Source: JAQGMJ01 sp036271855 (GTDB taxonomy: Bacteria; Pseudomonadota; Gammaproteobacteria; Burkholderiales; JAEUOS01). Taken from it: DNA of 6,222 nucleotides. Of the stretch, positions 1-5,776 are shown piece after piece. Both the position numbers and the translations under genes were made by a program. The DNA lies in the NCBI GenBank assembly GCA_036271855.1, contig DATAZV010000341.1, forward strand, positions 1 to 6,222. The letters run 5' to 3'. Numbering within the stretch: the first letter of the stretch is position 1; every line of letters starts with the position of its first letter. Under the pieces are notes generated by a model that was not told where the DNA came from, made no database searches, and saw only the letters and a list, made by a program, of their open reading frames with translations.

Positions 1-139
1 CGCCGATCGAGCCGACCAAGGTGACTTCGAGGCCGTCGAGCACCCAGGCGACGCCCAGGGCAATCACCACGCGCCAATGCCAGGGCGACCAGGGCAGACG
101 GTCGAGGCGGGCGGGGATGTCTCCGGGGGCGGTGTGCAT
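1..139 (-). CDS. MFS transporter, N-terminal fragment (cut by window start)
   Basis: Reading the minus strand from an ATG at 139-137 gives 46 codons without a stop, running off the window edge. The peptide begins MHTAPGDIPARLDRLPWSPW and continues into a hydrophobic stretch, RVVIALGVAWVLDGLEVTLV, ending in GSIG. The ARLDRLPWS...HW lead followed by a first membrane helix with the LDGLEVT signature is characteristic of a group of major facilitator superfamily permeases (sugar- or aromatic-acid-porter-like) common in Burkholderiales and actinobacteria. It would be an inner-membrane secondary transporter; the substrate cannot be told from this fragment. No good Shine-Dalgarno precedes the ATG. 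The frame stays open upstream, with a TTG three codons earlier as an alternative start, but this ATG gives the usual short hydrophilic lead for the family. It is divergent from the EamA permease gene. The fold call rests on N-terminal motif recognition only. Confidence 0.8.
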   Translation of the reverse strand, partial: MHTAPGDIPARLDRLPWSPWHWRVVIALGVAWVLDGLEVTLVGSIG

Positions 140-241
140 GCACGGCAAGCGGGCCGGCAGCGCGGCGGCCCATGCATTACTGGCAATCCGCCGCCGCGAA
201 AGTTCCTCCAGGCGGGCGCGGGCACGGCAGGGCGCATGCGT

Positions 242-247
242 TAAAAT
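242..247 (+). promoter_or_regulatory. Possible -10 box for the EamA permease gene
   Basis: TAAAAT lies 40 bases upstream of the ATG at 288, the only A/T-rich patch in the 148-base divergent gap (140-287). It is followed by TGCGCCC. No recognisable TTGACA-like -35 is present 16-18 bases upstream, so this is a weak call. Similar boxes followed by GC-rich sequence occur at 4703 and 5702. The rest of the gap shows no clear operator or RNA structure. Confidence 0.3.
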
Positions 248-287
248 TGCGCCCTTTGCCGCCCTTCGCGCGGTCCTGGCTGCCCCG

Positions 288-1229
288 ATGTCAATTACCA
301 GAACGGCCGGACCGACGGCCGCACCTTCAGAAGCCGAAAAGCACCGCTCCGAACAGCGCATGGCCACCATGCTGCTGTGGGTCACGCCGCTTTTTTTCGT
401 CACCAATTACCTGACGGCGCGGGTCTGCGTGCCGCTGATTCCGCCGCTCACCCTGGCCTTGCTGCGCTGGGGCTTCACCGCCTTGCTGGCCGGGGCGGTG
501 GCGTGGCCGCTGGTGCGCCGGCATCTGCGCCTGGCGCGCGCCGAATGGCGCGACCTGCTGTTGCTGGGTGCCGTCGGCATGGCGCTGTGCGGGGCTTCGG
601 CCTACGAGGCGGCGAAGACCACGGTGGCCATCAACATCGGGCTGATCTACGCGGCTTCGCCGGCGATGATCGCGATCCTCGCGCGCTGGCTGTTCGACGA
701 GCGCCTGGGGCGGCGCCAGGTGGCGGGGATGACGTCTTGCCTGGCCGGGGTGCTGTGGATCATTGCGCGCGGCGACCCGGTCTCGCTGCTGCAACTGCAG
801 TTCGTGCCGGGCGATTTGTGGTCGCTGGCGGGGAGCATCGGCTGGGCGGTGTATTCGGTATTGCTGAAACAAAAGAGAGGCGGGTTACCCCCCACGGTGC
901 GCTTCGTCTGGCTGTGCGTGGCGGGGGCGGTGGTGCTGCTGCCGCTCTCCGCATGGGAGCTTACCCGGGTGCCGGCGCAGTGGTCGCTGCAGGCGGCGGG
1001 CTATGTGGCCCTGCTGGTGGTGGTGGCGAGTTTCGGCGCCTACCAGGCCTACGACCGGGTACAGCGCGTGCTGGGCGCGGCGCGCACCGGTATCATCATG
1101 TATGTGGGGCCGGTGTATGCGGCATTTCTGGCCTGGGCGCTGCTGGGCGAATCCCTGCATGTGTTCCATGCGGTGGGCGCGGCGCTGGTGCTGGGCGGCG
1201 TCTGGGCGGTGAGCCGGCGCGGCAAATAA
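288..1229 (+). CDS. EamA/DMT-family permease (drug/metabolite transporter)
   Basis: A 313-residue inner-membrane protein of the drug/metabolite transporter superfamily. It consists of two EamA repeats, at about residues 27-160 and 175-308, which together would give about ten membrane helices. Visible family features are the helix ending NIGLIYAASPAMIAILARW with the following FDERLGRRQVAG loop in the first repeat, and the matching GIIMYVGPVYAAFLAWALLG with ESLHVFHAVGAALVLGG in the second. These exporters move small metabolites or amino acids; the substrate here is unknown. The ATG at 288 is chosen because a -10-like box lies just upstream and the frame gives a short hydrophilic lead. An ATG at 360 (289 residues, starting just before the first helix) is equally possible, and neither has a convincing Shine-Dalgarno. 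An open frame extends to position 21 but gives a low-complexity Arg/Ala-rich peptide that overlaps the MFS gene and is unlikely to be translated. The paiB-like gene follows after 16 bases. Confidence 0.88.
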   Translation: MSITRTAGPTAAPSEAEKHRSEQRMATMLLWVTPLFFVTNYLTARVCVPLIPPLTLALLRWGFTALLAGAVAWPLVRRHLRLARAEWRDLLLLGAVGMALCGASAYEAAKTTVAINIGLIYAASPAMIAILARWLFDERLGRRQVAGMTSCLAGVLWIIARGDPVSLLQLQFVPGDLWSLAGSIGWAVYSVLLKQKRGGLPPTVRFVWLCVAGAVVLLPLSAWELTRVPAQWSLQAAGYVALLVVVASFGAYQAYDRVQRVLGAARTGIIMYVGPVYAAFLAWALLGESLHVFHAVGAALVLGGVWAVSRRGK

Positions 1230-1232
1230 TCT

Positions 1233-1238
1233 AGGAGA
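1233..1238 (+). promoter_or_regulatory. Ribosome binding site of the paiB-like gene
   Basis: AGGAGA, seven bases before the ATG at 1246. It begins four bases after the stop of the permease gene. It is one of the strongest Shine-Dalgarno sequences in the window and fixes the start. Confidence 0.8.
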
Positions 1239-1245
1239 AGAGCAG

Positions 1246-1863
1246 ATGTACCTGCCCAAGCATTTCGAGCAGCACGACACCGCGCTGGCGCTGGAGGTGA
1301 TGCACAAGCACAGCTTCGCCATGCTGGTGGGCAATGACGACGCGGGTGCGCCCTATGTCAGCCACTTGCCGCTGGTGGTGGAGGAAAAGGACGGCGCGAT
1401 CCGCATCGAGGGCCATGTGGCGAAGCCGAATCCGCACTGGCGCTACCTGCAGGCGCGGCCGCAGGTGCTGGTGGTGTTCCAGGGGCCGCATGCGTATATG
1501 TCGCCCAAGGTGTATCCGGACCTGGCGCGGGTGCCGAGCTGGAGCTACCTGGCGGTGCATGCCTACGGCGAGGCGAAGCTGGTCGAAGACCCGGAAGGCA
1601 AGGACGCGCTGCTCAAGCGCCTGATCGGCATCCACGAACCGGAATACGCGCAGCAGTGGCGCGACCTGGGACAGGAGTATCAGTTGAAGATGCTGGGCGG
1701 GATTGTCGGTTTCAACATCACCGTCAACAAGCTGGAAAGCAAGTTCAAGATCAACCAGCATCGGCCGGAGGCGCACGCGGCGATGCATGCGGCTTACGCC
1801 AAGGGCTCGCCGGACGAGCAGGCGCTGGCGCAATGGATGGTGCGCCTGGGCCTCAAGGTGTAG
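1246..1863 (+). CDS. PaiB-like FMN-binding protein (negative transcriptional regulator family)
   Basis: A 205-residue protein matching the PaiB / FMN-binding split-barrel family (usual length about 200-215). It starts MYLPKHF, the family hallmark. Further motifs are SHLPLV near 39-44, GHVAKPNPHW at 56-65 (flavin-site region), VFQGPHAYMSPKVY at 77-90, VPSWSYLAVHAYG at 96-108 and a C-terminal KFKINQHR at 166-173. Most PaiB proteins have KLSQNR in the last position, so this site is altered while its basic character is kept. In Bacillus subtilis PaiB affects sporulation and protease expression. In proteobacteria these proteins are simply cytoplasmic flavin-binding proteins of unclear role, so the regulator label should be taken as a family name. 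No helix-turn-helix is visible. It has a strong ribosome binding site at 1233. tadA begins seven bases after its stop, suggesting coupled translation. Confidence 0.9.
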   Translation: MYLPKHFEQHDTALALEVMHKHSFAMLVGNDDAGAPYVSHLPLVVEEKDGAIRIEGHVAKPNPHWRYLQARPQVLVVFQGPHAYMSPKVYPDLARVPSWSYLAVHAYGEAKLVEDPEGKDALLKRLIGIHEPEYAQQWRDLGQEYQLKMLGGIVGFNITVNKLESKFKINQHRPEAHAAMHAAYAKGSPDEQALAQWMVRLGLKV

Positions 1864-1870
1864 GGGCGCG

Positions 1871-2365
1871 GTGCCGGGCTTCGACGAACAGGTGATGGGC
1901 CTGGCCCTGGCCGCCGCGCGCGAGGCCGGGGCGCTGGGCGAGGTGCCGGTGGGCGCGGTGCTGGTGCGCGAGGGGCAGGTGATCGCGACGGGGTTCAACC
2001 GGCCGATCAGCGCGCACGATCCGTCGGCGCATGCGGAGATGTGCGCATTACGTGCCGCTGCCGCAATCATCGGCAATTACCGGCTGCCGGATTGCGAGCT
2101 ATACGTGACGCTGGAACCGTGTGCGATGTGCGCCGGCGCCATCCTGCATGCGCGCCTGAAAAAAGTCATATTCGGCGCGCATGATCCGAAGACCGGGGCT
2201 TGCGGGTCGGTGATCGATTTGTTTGCCGAGACGCGCCTGAATCACCAGACAGTGGCGCAGGGCGGCGTGCTGGCGCAGGAGTGCGGCGACATGCTGAAGG
2301 CGTTTTTTGCCGCGCGCCGCGCGGCGGCCAGACCGGGTGCCGATCCACAGGCGGAGCCAACTTGA
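1871..2365 (+). CDS. tadA: tRNA-specific adenosine deaminase TadA
   Basis: Deaminates adenosine 34 in the anticodon of tRNA-Arg(ACG) to inosine, allowing one tRNA to read several CGN codons; normally essential. The 164-residue product has the zinc-dependent deaminase motifs HAE (His54, Glu56) and PCAMC (Cys84, Cys87). It also has TadA-typical EVPVGAVLV (24-32), FNRPI..HDP (42-51), NYRL (69-72), YVTLEPC (78-84), CAGAILHAR (87-95) and GAHDPKTGACGS (102-113, KTGAAGS in most relatives). The GTG start at 1871 is preferred: it gives the full first helix (FDEQVMGLALAAA), and AGGGG ends four bases before it. The ATG at 1895 would delete half that helix. The open frame extends further upstream, but only inside the paiB-like gene. 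Length is close to that of the E. coli enzyme. Identification as TadA rather than another cytidine-deaminase-fold enzyme is well supported by the substrate-side motifs. Confidence 0.95.
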   Translation: MPGFDEQVMGLALAAAREAGALGEVPVGAVLVREGQVIATGFNRPISAHDPSAHAEMCALRAAAAIIGNYRLPDCELYVTLEPCAMCAGAILHARLKKVIFGAHDPKTGACGSVIDLFAETRLNHQTVAQGGVLAQECGDMLKAFFAARRAAARPGADPQAEPT

Positions 2366-2381
2366 AGACGACGGCGATGAA

Positions 2382-2401
2382 CTGTAGTCACGTGCTTGCA
2401 G
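2382..2401 (+). repeat. Imperfect 20-base dyad upstream of ldcA
   Basis: CTGTAGTCACGTGCTTGCAG is an imperfect inverted repeat centred on a perfect CACGTG. Outer CTG/CAG arms pair, with two G-T wobbles and one mismatch in between. It fills much of the 52-base gap between tadA and ldcA and ends just before the ldcA ribosome binding site. It could be an operator or a weak RNA hairpin, or chance. No T-run follows, so it is not an intrinsic terminator. Confidence 0.25.
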
Positions 2402-2402
2402 C

Positions 2403-2408
2403 GGGGAG
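2403..2408 (+). promoter_or_regulatory. Ribosome binding site of ldcA
   Basis: GGGGAG, nine bases before the ATG at 2418. It supports that start, which also gives the expected LdcA N-terminus. Confidence 0.55.
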
Positions 2409-2417
2409 CCGATAGCG

Positions 2418-3317
2418 ATGGCGCGCAAACCCGCCATCGGGCTGATCGCGTCCTCGGGGCAGGTGATCGATCAGGAGGCACTGGAGCGCGGCATCGCCTA
2501 CTTTCGCGCGCACGGCTGGCGCGTGCTGGCGCCGGCACTGCTCAAGGCTGCGCATCAGCGCTTCGCCGGAACAGACGAGGCGCGCCTGGGCGCGCTGCAG
2601 GCGATGGCGGCGCATGAGGATGTGAAACTGGTGATGGCGGCGCGCGGCAGTTACGGGCTGTCGCGCCTGCTCGGGCGCATCGACTATCAGGTGCTGGCGC
2701 AAGCGGGGCAGCGTTATGTCGGGCATAGCGACTTCACCGCGCTGTTGTGTGCCAACCTGGCACGTGCCGGACTACATGGCTTCTCCGGGCCGATGGCTTG
2801 TTACGACTTTGGCGCGGCGCATGTGAGTGCGTTCACCGAAGAGCATTTCTGGCGCATGCTCAACGAAGGCCGCGACGAGATCGAAGTCAAGGGCGGCAGC
2901 GAGCGTGCGCTGCGAGTGAAGGGCCGGCTGTGGGGCGGCAACCTGGCGATGATCGCGTCGCTGGTGGGTACGCCATATTTGCCGAAGATGCGCGGCGGGC
3001 TGCTGTATGTGGAAGACATCAGCGAGCATCCCTATCGCATCGAGCGCATGCTGCTGCAATTGCATCACGCCGGTGTGCTGAAGGCGCAGCGGGCGCTGCT
3101 GCTGGGCGATTTTTCGGGCTATAAGCTGGCGCCGCATGACAACGGCTACGATTTCGCTACCATGGTGGCGCATTTGCGCGAGACCCTGGACATTCCCGTG
3201 GTGACCGGCCTGCCTTTCGGCCACGTGCGCGACAAGCTGACCTTGCCCATGGGGGGCAAGGCAACTTTGAGCGCCGAGAAGGGCGGCTGGCACCTGGCTT
3301 ACGGCGCGGAGCCATGA
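2418..3317 (+). CDS. ldcA: LD-carboxypeptidase (peptidase family S66, muramoyltetrapeptide carboxypeptidase)
   Basis: Predicted to remove the terminal D-alanine from murein tetrapeptides by cutting the L,D-bond between meso-diaminopimelate and D-Ala, during cytoplasmic peptidoglycan recycling. The 299-residue length is normal. The N-terminal domain opens with KPAIGLIASSG, the S66 start pattern. ARGSYG..RLL (75-85) precedes the nucleophile motif YVGHSDFTAL, with Ser104. The C-terminal domain has GRLWGGNLAMIASLVGTPYLP (169-189, continuous in the protein), then YVEDISEHPYRIERML, where Glu199 is the likely triad acid, and TGLPFGH with His269. The Ser-Glu-His spacing fits LdcA. No signal peptide is seen, agreeing with a cytoplasmic enzyme. 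Relatives of this fold include MccF, which inactivates microcin C, but the neighbourhood (tadA) and motifs favour the recycling enzyme. The next gene starts 34 bases downstream. Confidence 0.93.
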   Translation: MARKPAIGLIASSGQVIDQEALERGIAYFRAHGWRVLAPALLKAAHQRFAGTDEARLGALQAMAAHEDVKLVMAARGSYGLSRLLGRIDYQVLAQAGQRYVGHSDFTALLCANLARAGLHGFSGPMACYDFGAAHVSAFTEEHFWRMLNEGRDEIEVKGGSERALRVKGRLWGGNLAMIASLVGTPYLPKMRGGLLYVEDISEHPYRIERMLLQLHHAGVLKAQRALLLGDFSGYKLAPHDNGYDFATMVAHLRETLDIPVVTGLPFGHVRDKLTLPMGGKATLSAEKGGWHLAYGAEP

Positions 3318-3351
3318 GTTTGTGAGCCCGCGCTGCCTGGTGGCAGACACA

Positions 3352-4338
3352 ATGAAAATAGCTGGAGACAAGATTCGGGCGCGGGCGGCGGCATGCCTGC
3401 TCGGCGCGATCGCATGCGGCAGCGTGTTCGCGCAGGAAGCGAACTATCCGGAGCGGCCGATCCATCTGATCGTCGGCTTTCCACCCGGCGGGCCGAACGA
3501 TTTGATCGCGCGTATCATCCAACCGAAGCTGGGTGAACTGCTCAAGCAAACGATCATCATCGAAAACCGCAACGGGTCGAATGGTGAGATCGCCACCGGC
3601 TATGTCGCCAAGGCGGCGCCGGACGGCTACACCATGCTGGTGGCCTCCAACGGCTCGATCACCATTTCGCCGGGCCTGGGCAAGAAGCTGCCCTACGACT
3701 CGCGCAAGGATCTGACGCCGCTGACCATCGTCGCCGCCAGCCCGATGCTGCTGGTGGTGCCGCTGCAATCCGAAGCGAAAAGCGTGGCAGACGTGATCGC
3801 CATGGCCAAGGCCAATCCGGGCAAGCTCAGCAGCGCTTCCGCCGGCGCGGCGGGGCCGACGCACCTGGCGCTGGAATTGTTCAAGAGCCTGGCGCACGTG
3901 GAAATCGCGCACATTCCCTACAAGGGCGGCGGCCCGGCGCTGACGGACGCGATGGGCGGGCAGGTGGACATGTATTTCGGCGGCCTGTCGACGGCGCTGC
4001 CGCATGTGCGCGCCGGCAAGCTGCGCGGGCTGGGGGTGACCACCCTGGCGCGTTCAGCCATCGCGCCGGAGATTCCGACGATTGCGGAGACGGTGCCGGG
4101 CTACGACGCCAGCATCTGGTACGGCACTTTCGCGCCGCCGGGGCTGCCGGCGGCGATCACCGCCAAGCTGCATGACGCCATCGTCGCAGCCGTGCGCAGC
4201 CCTGAAGTGCTGGGCAAGCTGAAGCAGGAAGGCGTGGACCCGATGGACAACAGCAGCGCGCAACTGGCGGCCTTCATCCGCGAAGACATCGACAAGTGGG
4301 CGCGCTTGGCGAAATCGGCCAACATCAAGCCGGAGTGA
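3352..4338 (+). CDS. Bug-family periplasmic solute-binding protein (tripartite tricarboxylate transporter type)
   Basis: A 328-residue secreted protein of the Bug/TctC family, which binds carboxylates and other small anionic or amide solutes in the periplasm and hands them to TctAB-type permeases or acts as a sensor. A Sec signal peptide is visible: basic start MKIAGDKIRAR, hydrophobic AAACLLGAIACGSVF, and cleavage probably after Ala27 (VFA/QE). The mature protein starts with the family pattern YPERPI. It then shows IVGFPPGGPND (40-50, ligand-loop signature), AAPDGYTML (88-95), HIPYKGGGPALTDAMGGQVDMYF (187-209) and RAGKLRGLGVT (220-230). Length fits the family. The ATG at 3352 is chosen because it gives the signal peptide. 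A GTG at 3322, five bases after the ldcA stop, is in frame and would add ten residues. The ribosome binding site is weak. No TctA or TctB gene lies in the window, so it is an orphan here, as most Bug proteins are. Ligand unknown. Confidence 0.92.
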   Translation: MKIAGDKIRARAAACLLGAIACGSVFAQEANYPERPIHLIVGFPPGGPNDLIARIIQPKLGELLKQTIIIENRNGSNGEIATGYVAKAAPDGYTMLVASNGSITISPGLGKKLPYDSRKDLTPLTIVAASPMLLVVPLQSEAKSVADVIAMAKANPGKLSSASAGAAGPTHLALELFKSLAHVEIAHIPYKGGGPALTDAMGGQVDMYFGGLSTALPHVRAGKLRGLGVTTLARSAIAPEIPTIAETVPGYDASIWYGTFAPPGLPAAITAKLHDAIVAAVRSPEVLGKLKQEGVDPMDNSSAQLAAFIREDIDKWARLAKSANIKPE

Positions 4339-4351
4339 CAGGTAACGCAAA

Positions 4352-4361
4352 CCCTATAGGG
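4352..4361. repeat. 10-base perfect palindrome in the convergent stop region
   Basis: CCCTATAGGG covers the stop codon of the NIPSNAP gene and sits in the tail-to-tail junction with the Bug gene. It has no loop and no T-run on either strand, so it is not a typical intrinsic terminator. No other terminator-like hairpin is seen in this junction. Confidence 0.3.
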
Positions 4362-4671
4362 GCGAGAACGAAACCGATTTGAGGATGCGGCTTTCCTGGT
4401 TCAAGTGCGCGCCCATTTCGGCGCTGCGGCGCAGGTATTCCCTGAACACCGGGTCGGCCATCAGGGCGTCGCGCTTTTGCTCGCGCTCGCCCTGGCTGGC
4501 GTATTTCCACACATGCACCACCTGGTTGAGCGTGCCGACTTCGCTGGTGGCGTAGAACACCGGCTCGCCGCAATGCTTGACTTGCGTAGGATGGCCGTAT
4601 TCCTCGTACATTTTCAGCCAGGCGGGCAGCTTGCCGGGATGCAGAGTGTAGATGCGCAGGTCGAATATCAT
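4354..4671 (-). CDS. NIPSNAP-family protein
   Basis: A 105-residue protein of the NIPSNAP family, small dimeric alpha+beta-barrel proteins often encoded near catabolic or mono-oxygenase genes; their biochemical role is generally unknown. The sequence begins MIFDLRIYTLHPGKLPAWLKMY, the standard DLRxYTLxPGK start. It contains LNQVVHVWKYASQGEREQKRDAL (48-70), matching the family's ...H.W.Y.s..eR...R..l pattern, then DPVFREYL (73-80) and a final beta strand ILKSVSF. GAGGA ends five bases upstream of the ATG (minus strand, 4681-4677), a good ribosome binding site that supports this start. It is convergent with the Bug gene (15 bases between) and divergent from aroE (145 bases between). It is complete and of usual length for a single-domain member. 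The cytoplasm is the likely location since no signal peptide is seen. Confidence 0.88.
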   Translation of the reverse strand: MIFDLRIYTLHPGKLPAWLKMYEEYGHPTQVKHCGEPVFYATSEVGTLNQVVHVWKYASQGEREQKRDALMADPVFREYLRRSAEMGAHLNQESRILKSVSFSPL

Positions 4672-4702
4672 CGCGGTCCTCGGTGGGAGAATGAGGGAAA
4701 GG

Positions 4703-4708
4703 TAGAAT
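4703..4708 (+). promoter_or_regulatory. Possible -10 box for aroE
   Basis: TAGAAT followed by GCCGG, 108 bases before the aroE ATG in the 145-base divergent gap shared with the NIPSNAP gene. No clear -35 is present. Other A/T-rich candidates nearer the gene are TATGGT at 4763 and CATTAT at 4792, also without good -35 partners. The gap otherwise holds no visible gene or strong structure. Confidence 0.25.
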
Positions 4709-4816
4709 GCCGGTCTCGCGCCGTGGCCGATGAACTGGTACTGCGGCGATTTATCTGCGGGCTATGGTAACAAAGGCCCGCGGCCTGTTTGCATTATCAA
4801 TCCGATTGCCAAGAAC

Positions 4817-5674
4817 ATGACCCAAACTCCGCCGCGCGCCTGTGTAATGGGCCACCCGGTCGCCCATTCGCGTTCGCCGATGATCCACGGCTACTGGCTG
4901 AAGCAGCTGGGCATCGCCGGTTCCTACGAACTGCAGGACCTGACGCCCGAGGCCTTCCCGGAATTTGTCGAGAGCTTCGCCAAAAACGGTTTTGTCGGCG
5001 GCAACGTGACCGTTCCTCACAAGGAGGTGGCATTCAAGCTGGCGCGGCGCCGCGACGCGGCCGGCGAAGCCATCGGCGCGGTCAACGTGCTGTGGCTGGA
5101 AAACGGCGTGCTGGTGGGCGGCAATTCCGACACCCACGGTTTTATTTCCAATCTCGACCACGCCGCCCCCGACTGGGATGTAAAGGGTTGCCGCGCGGTG
5201 ATACTCGGCGCCGGCGGCGCCGCACGCTCGGCGGTGTACGCCTTTGCCAATCGCGGCGTCGAGGTGGCGCTGGTCAACCGCAATGTCGAGCGGGCGCGGG
5301 AACTGGCGGCGCATTTCGCGCATCTGGGTGCGCCGATCACGGCGCATTCCCATGACGACTTGCCGGAACTGTTGTCGCGCGCCGACGTGCTGGTCAATTG
5401 CACGTCCTGCGGCATGGTCGGCAAGCCGCCTCTGGAAATCGACTTAGGCGCGCTCAAGGGCTCGGCCGTGGTCTACGACGTGGTCTATGTGCCGCTGGAT
5501 ACCGCGTTGTTGCGCGAGGCGAAGGCGCGCGGGCACCGCATCGTCGATGGCCTGGGCATGCTGCTGGAACAGGCGGGCTACGGCTTTCACAAATGGTTTG
5601 GCGTGACGCCCGAACTGACCACTGAATTGCGCGCCATGCTCGAGGCCGACATTCGCGCCAAGACGCCGGCGTAG
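4817..5674 (+). CDS. aroE: Shikimate dehydrogenase (NADP-type), alphaproteobacterial-like form
   Basis: Catalyses reversible reduction of 3-dehydroshikimate to shikimate. The 285-residue protein has the shikimate-binding HSRSPMIH (17-24, Ser18 and Ser20), NVTVPHKE (63-70) with catalytic Lys69, GAVN (87-90) and NSDTHGF (103-109) with catalytic Asp105. The nucleotide-binding loop is GAGGAARS (131-138), followed by NRNVERA (154-160), whose arginines suggest NADP. The C-terminus carries VDGLGMLLEQAG (243-254, Gln252). HGYWLKQ.GI.GSYE near the start and GFHKWFGVTPELT..LRAMLEADI at the end resemble alphaproteobacterial AroE more than the enteric type. NSDTHGF replaces the common NTDGxGF, and CTSCGM replaces TTSxGM. 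The ATG at 4817 gives the standard N-terminus; its Shine-Dalgarno is weak. An in-frame ATG at 4730 would add 29 atypical residues. The ABC binding-protein gene follows after 102 bases. It may be a second, catabolic or quinate/shikimate-linked paralogue rather than the biosynthetic copy. Confidence 0.93.
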   Translation: MTQTPPRACVMGHPVAHSRSPMIHGYWLKQLGIAGSYELQDLTPEAFPEFVESFAKNGFVGGNVTVPHKEVAFKLARRRDAAGEAIGAVNVLWLENGVLVGGNSDTHGFISNLDHAAPDWDVKGCRAVILGAGGAARSAVYAFANRGVEVALVNRNVERARELAAHFAHLGAPITAHSHDDLPELLSRADVLVNCTSCGMVGKPPLEIDLGALKGSAVVYDVVYVPLDTALLREAKARGHRIVDGLGMLLEQAGYGFHKWFGVTPELTTELRAMLEADIRAKTPA

Positions 5675-5701
5675 CCATGGGCGGGGCCGGCCGGCCTCGG
5701 C

Positions 5702-5707
5702 TAGAAT
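5702..5707 (+). promoter_or_regulatory. Possible -10 box for the ABC binding-protein gene
   Basis: TAGAAT followed by AGCGCCGG, 69 bases before the ATG at 5777, in the 102-base gap after aroE. The sequence upstream is GC-rich (a GGCCGGCCGGCC palindrome at 5685-5696) and has no -35 consensus. It suggests separate transcription from aroE, but weakly. Confidence 0.3.
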
Positions 5708-5763
5708 AGCGCCGGCAGTGGGGAGAACGCTGCATCAGCCGCCAATTCGCGCGACAAAATAAC

Positions 5764-5770
5764 GAGGAGA
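5764..5770 (+). promoter_or_regulatory. Ribosome binding site of the ABC binding-protein gene
   Basis: GAGGAGA, six bases before the ATG at 5777. It is a near-ideal Shine-Dalgarno that fixes the start and suggests high expression, as expected for a periplasmic binding protein. Confidence 0.85.
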
Positions 5771-5776
5771 CACGCC

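Noticed and set aside
21..287. N-terminal extension of the permease frame back to position 21
   Set aside because: It encodes low-complexity Arg/Ser/Ala-rich sequence, overlaps the MFS gene on the other strand, and has no family resemblance; the permease starts at 288 or 360.
327..872. Long open frames antisense to the permease, and similar ones opposite tadA, ldcA, the Bug gene and aroE (for example 1231-2076, 3157-4005, 4751-5353 on the minus strand)
   Set aside because: They are rich in Arg, Ala, Gln and His, match no family I recognise, and lie opposite genes with clear motifs. High GC makes such shadow frames common.
2603..2648. Repeated GATGGCGGCGC inside ldcA
   Set aside because: Two short copies within coding sequence reflect Ala-rich codons in a GC-rich gene, not a mobile or regulatory repeat.
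2418..3317. ldcA homologue as a microcin C immunity protein (MccF)
   Set aside because: Same fold, but there are no microcin genes nearby, and the tadA neighbour and sequence motifs fit the peptidoglycan recycling enzyme better.
5681..5700. GC-rich palindrome (GGCCGGCCGGCC at 5685-5696) after aroE as a transcription terminator
   Set aside because: It is self-complementary with no loop and no T-run downstream, so it is not an intrinsic terminator.
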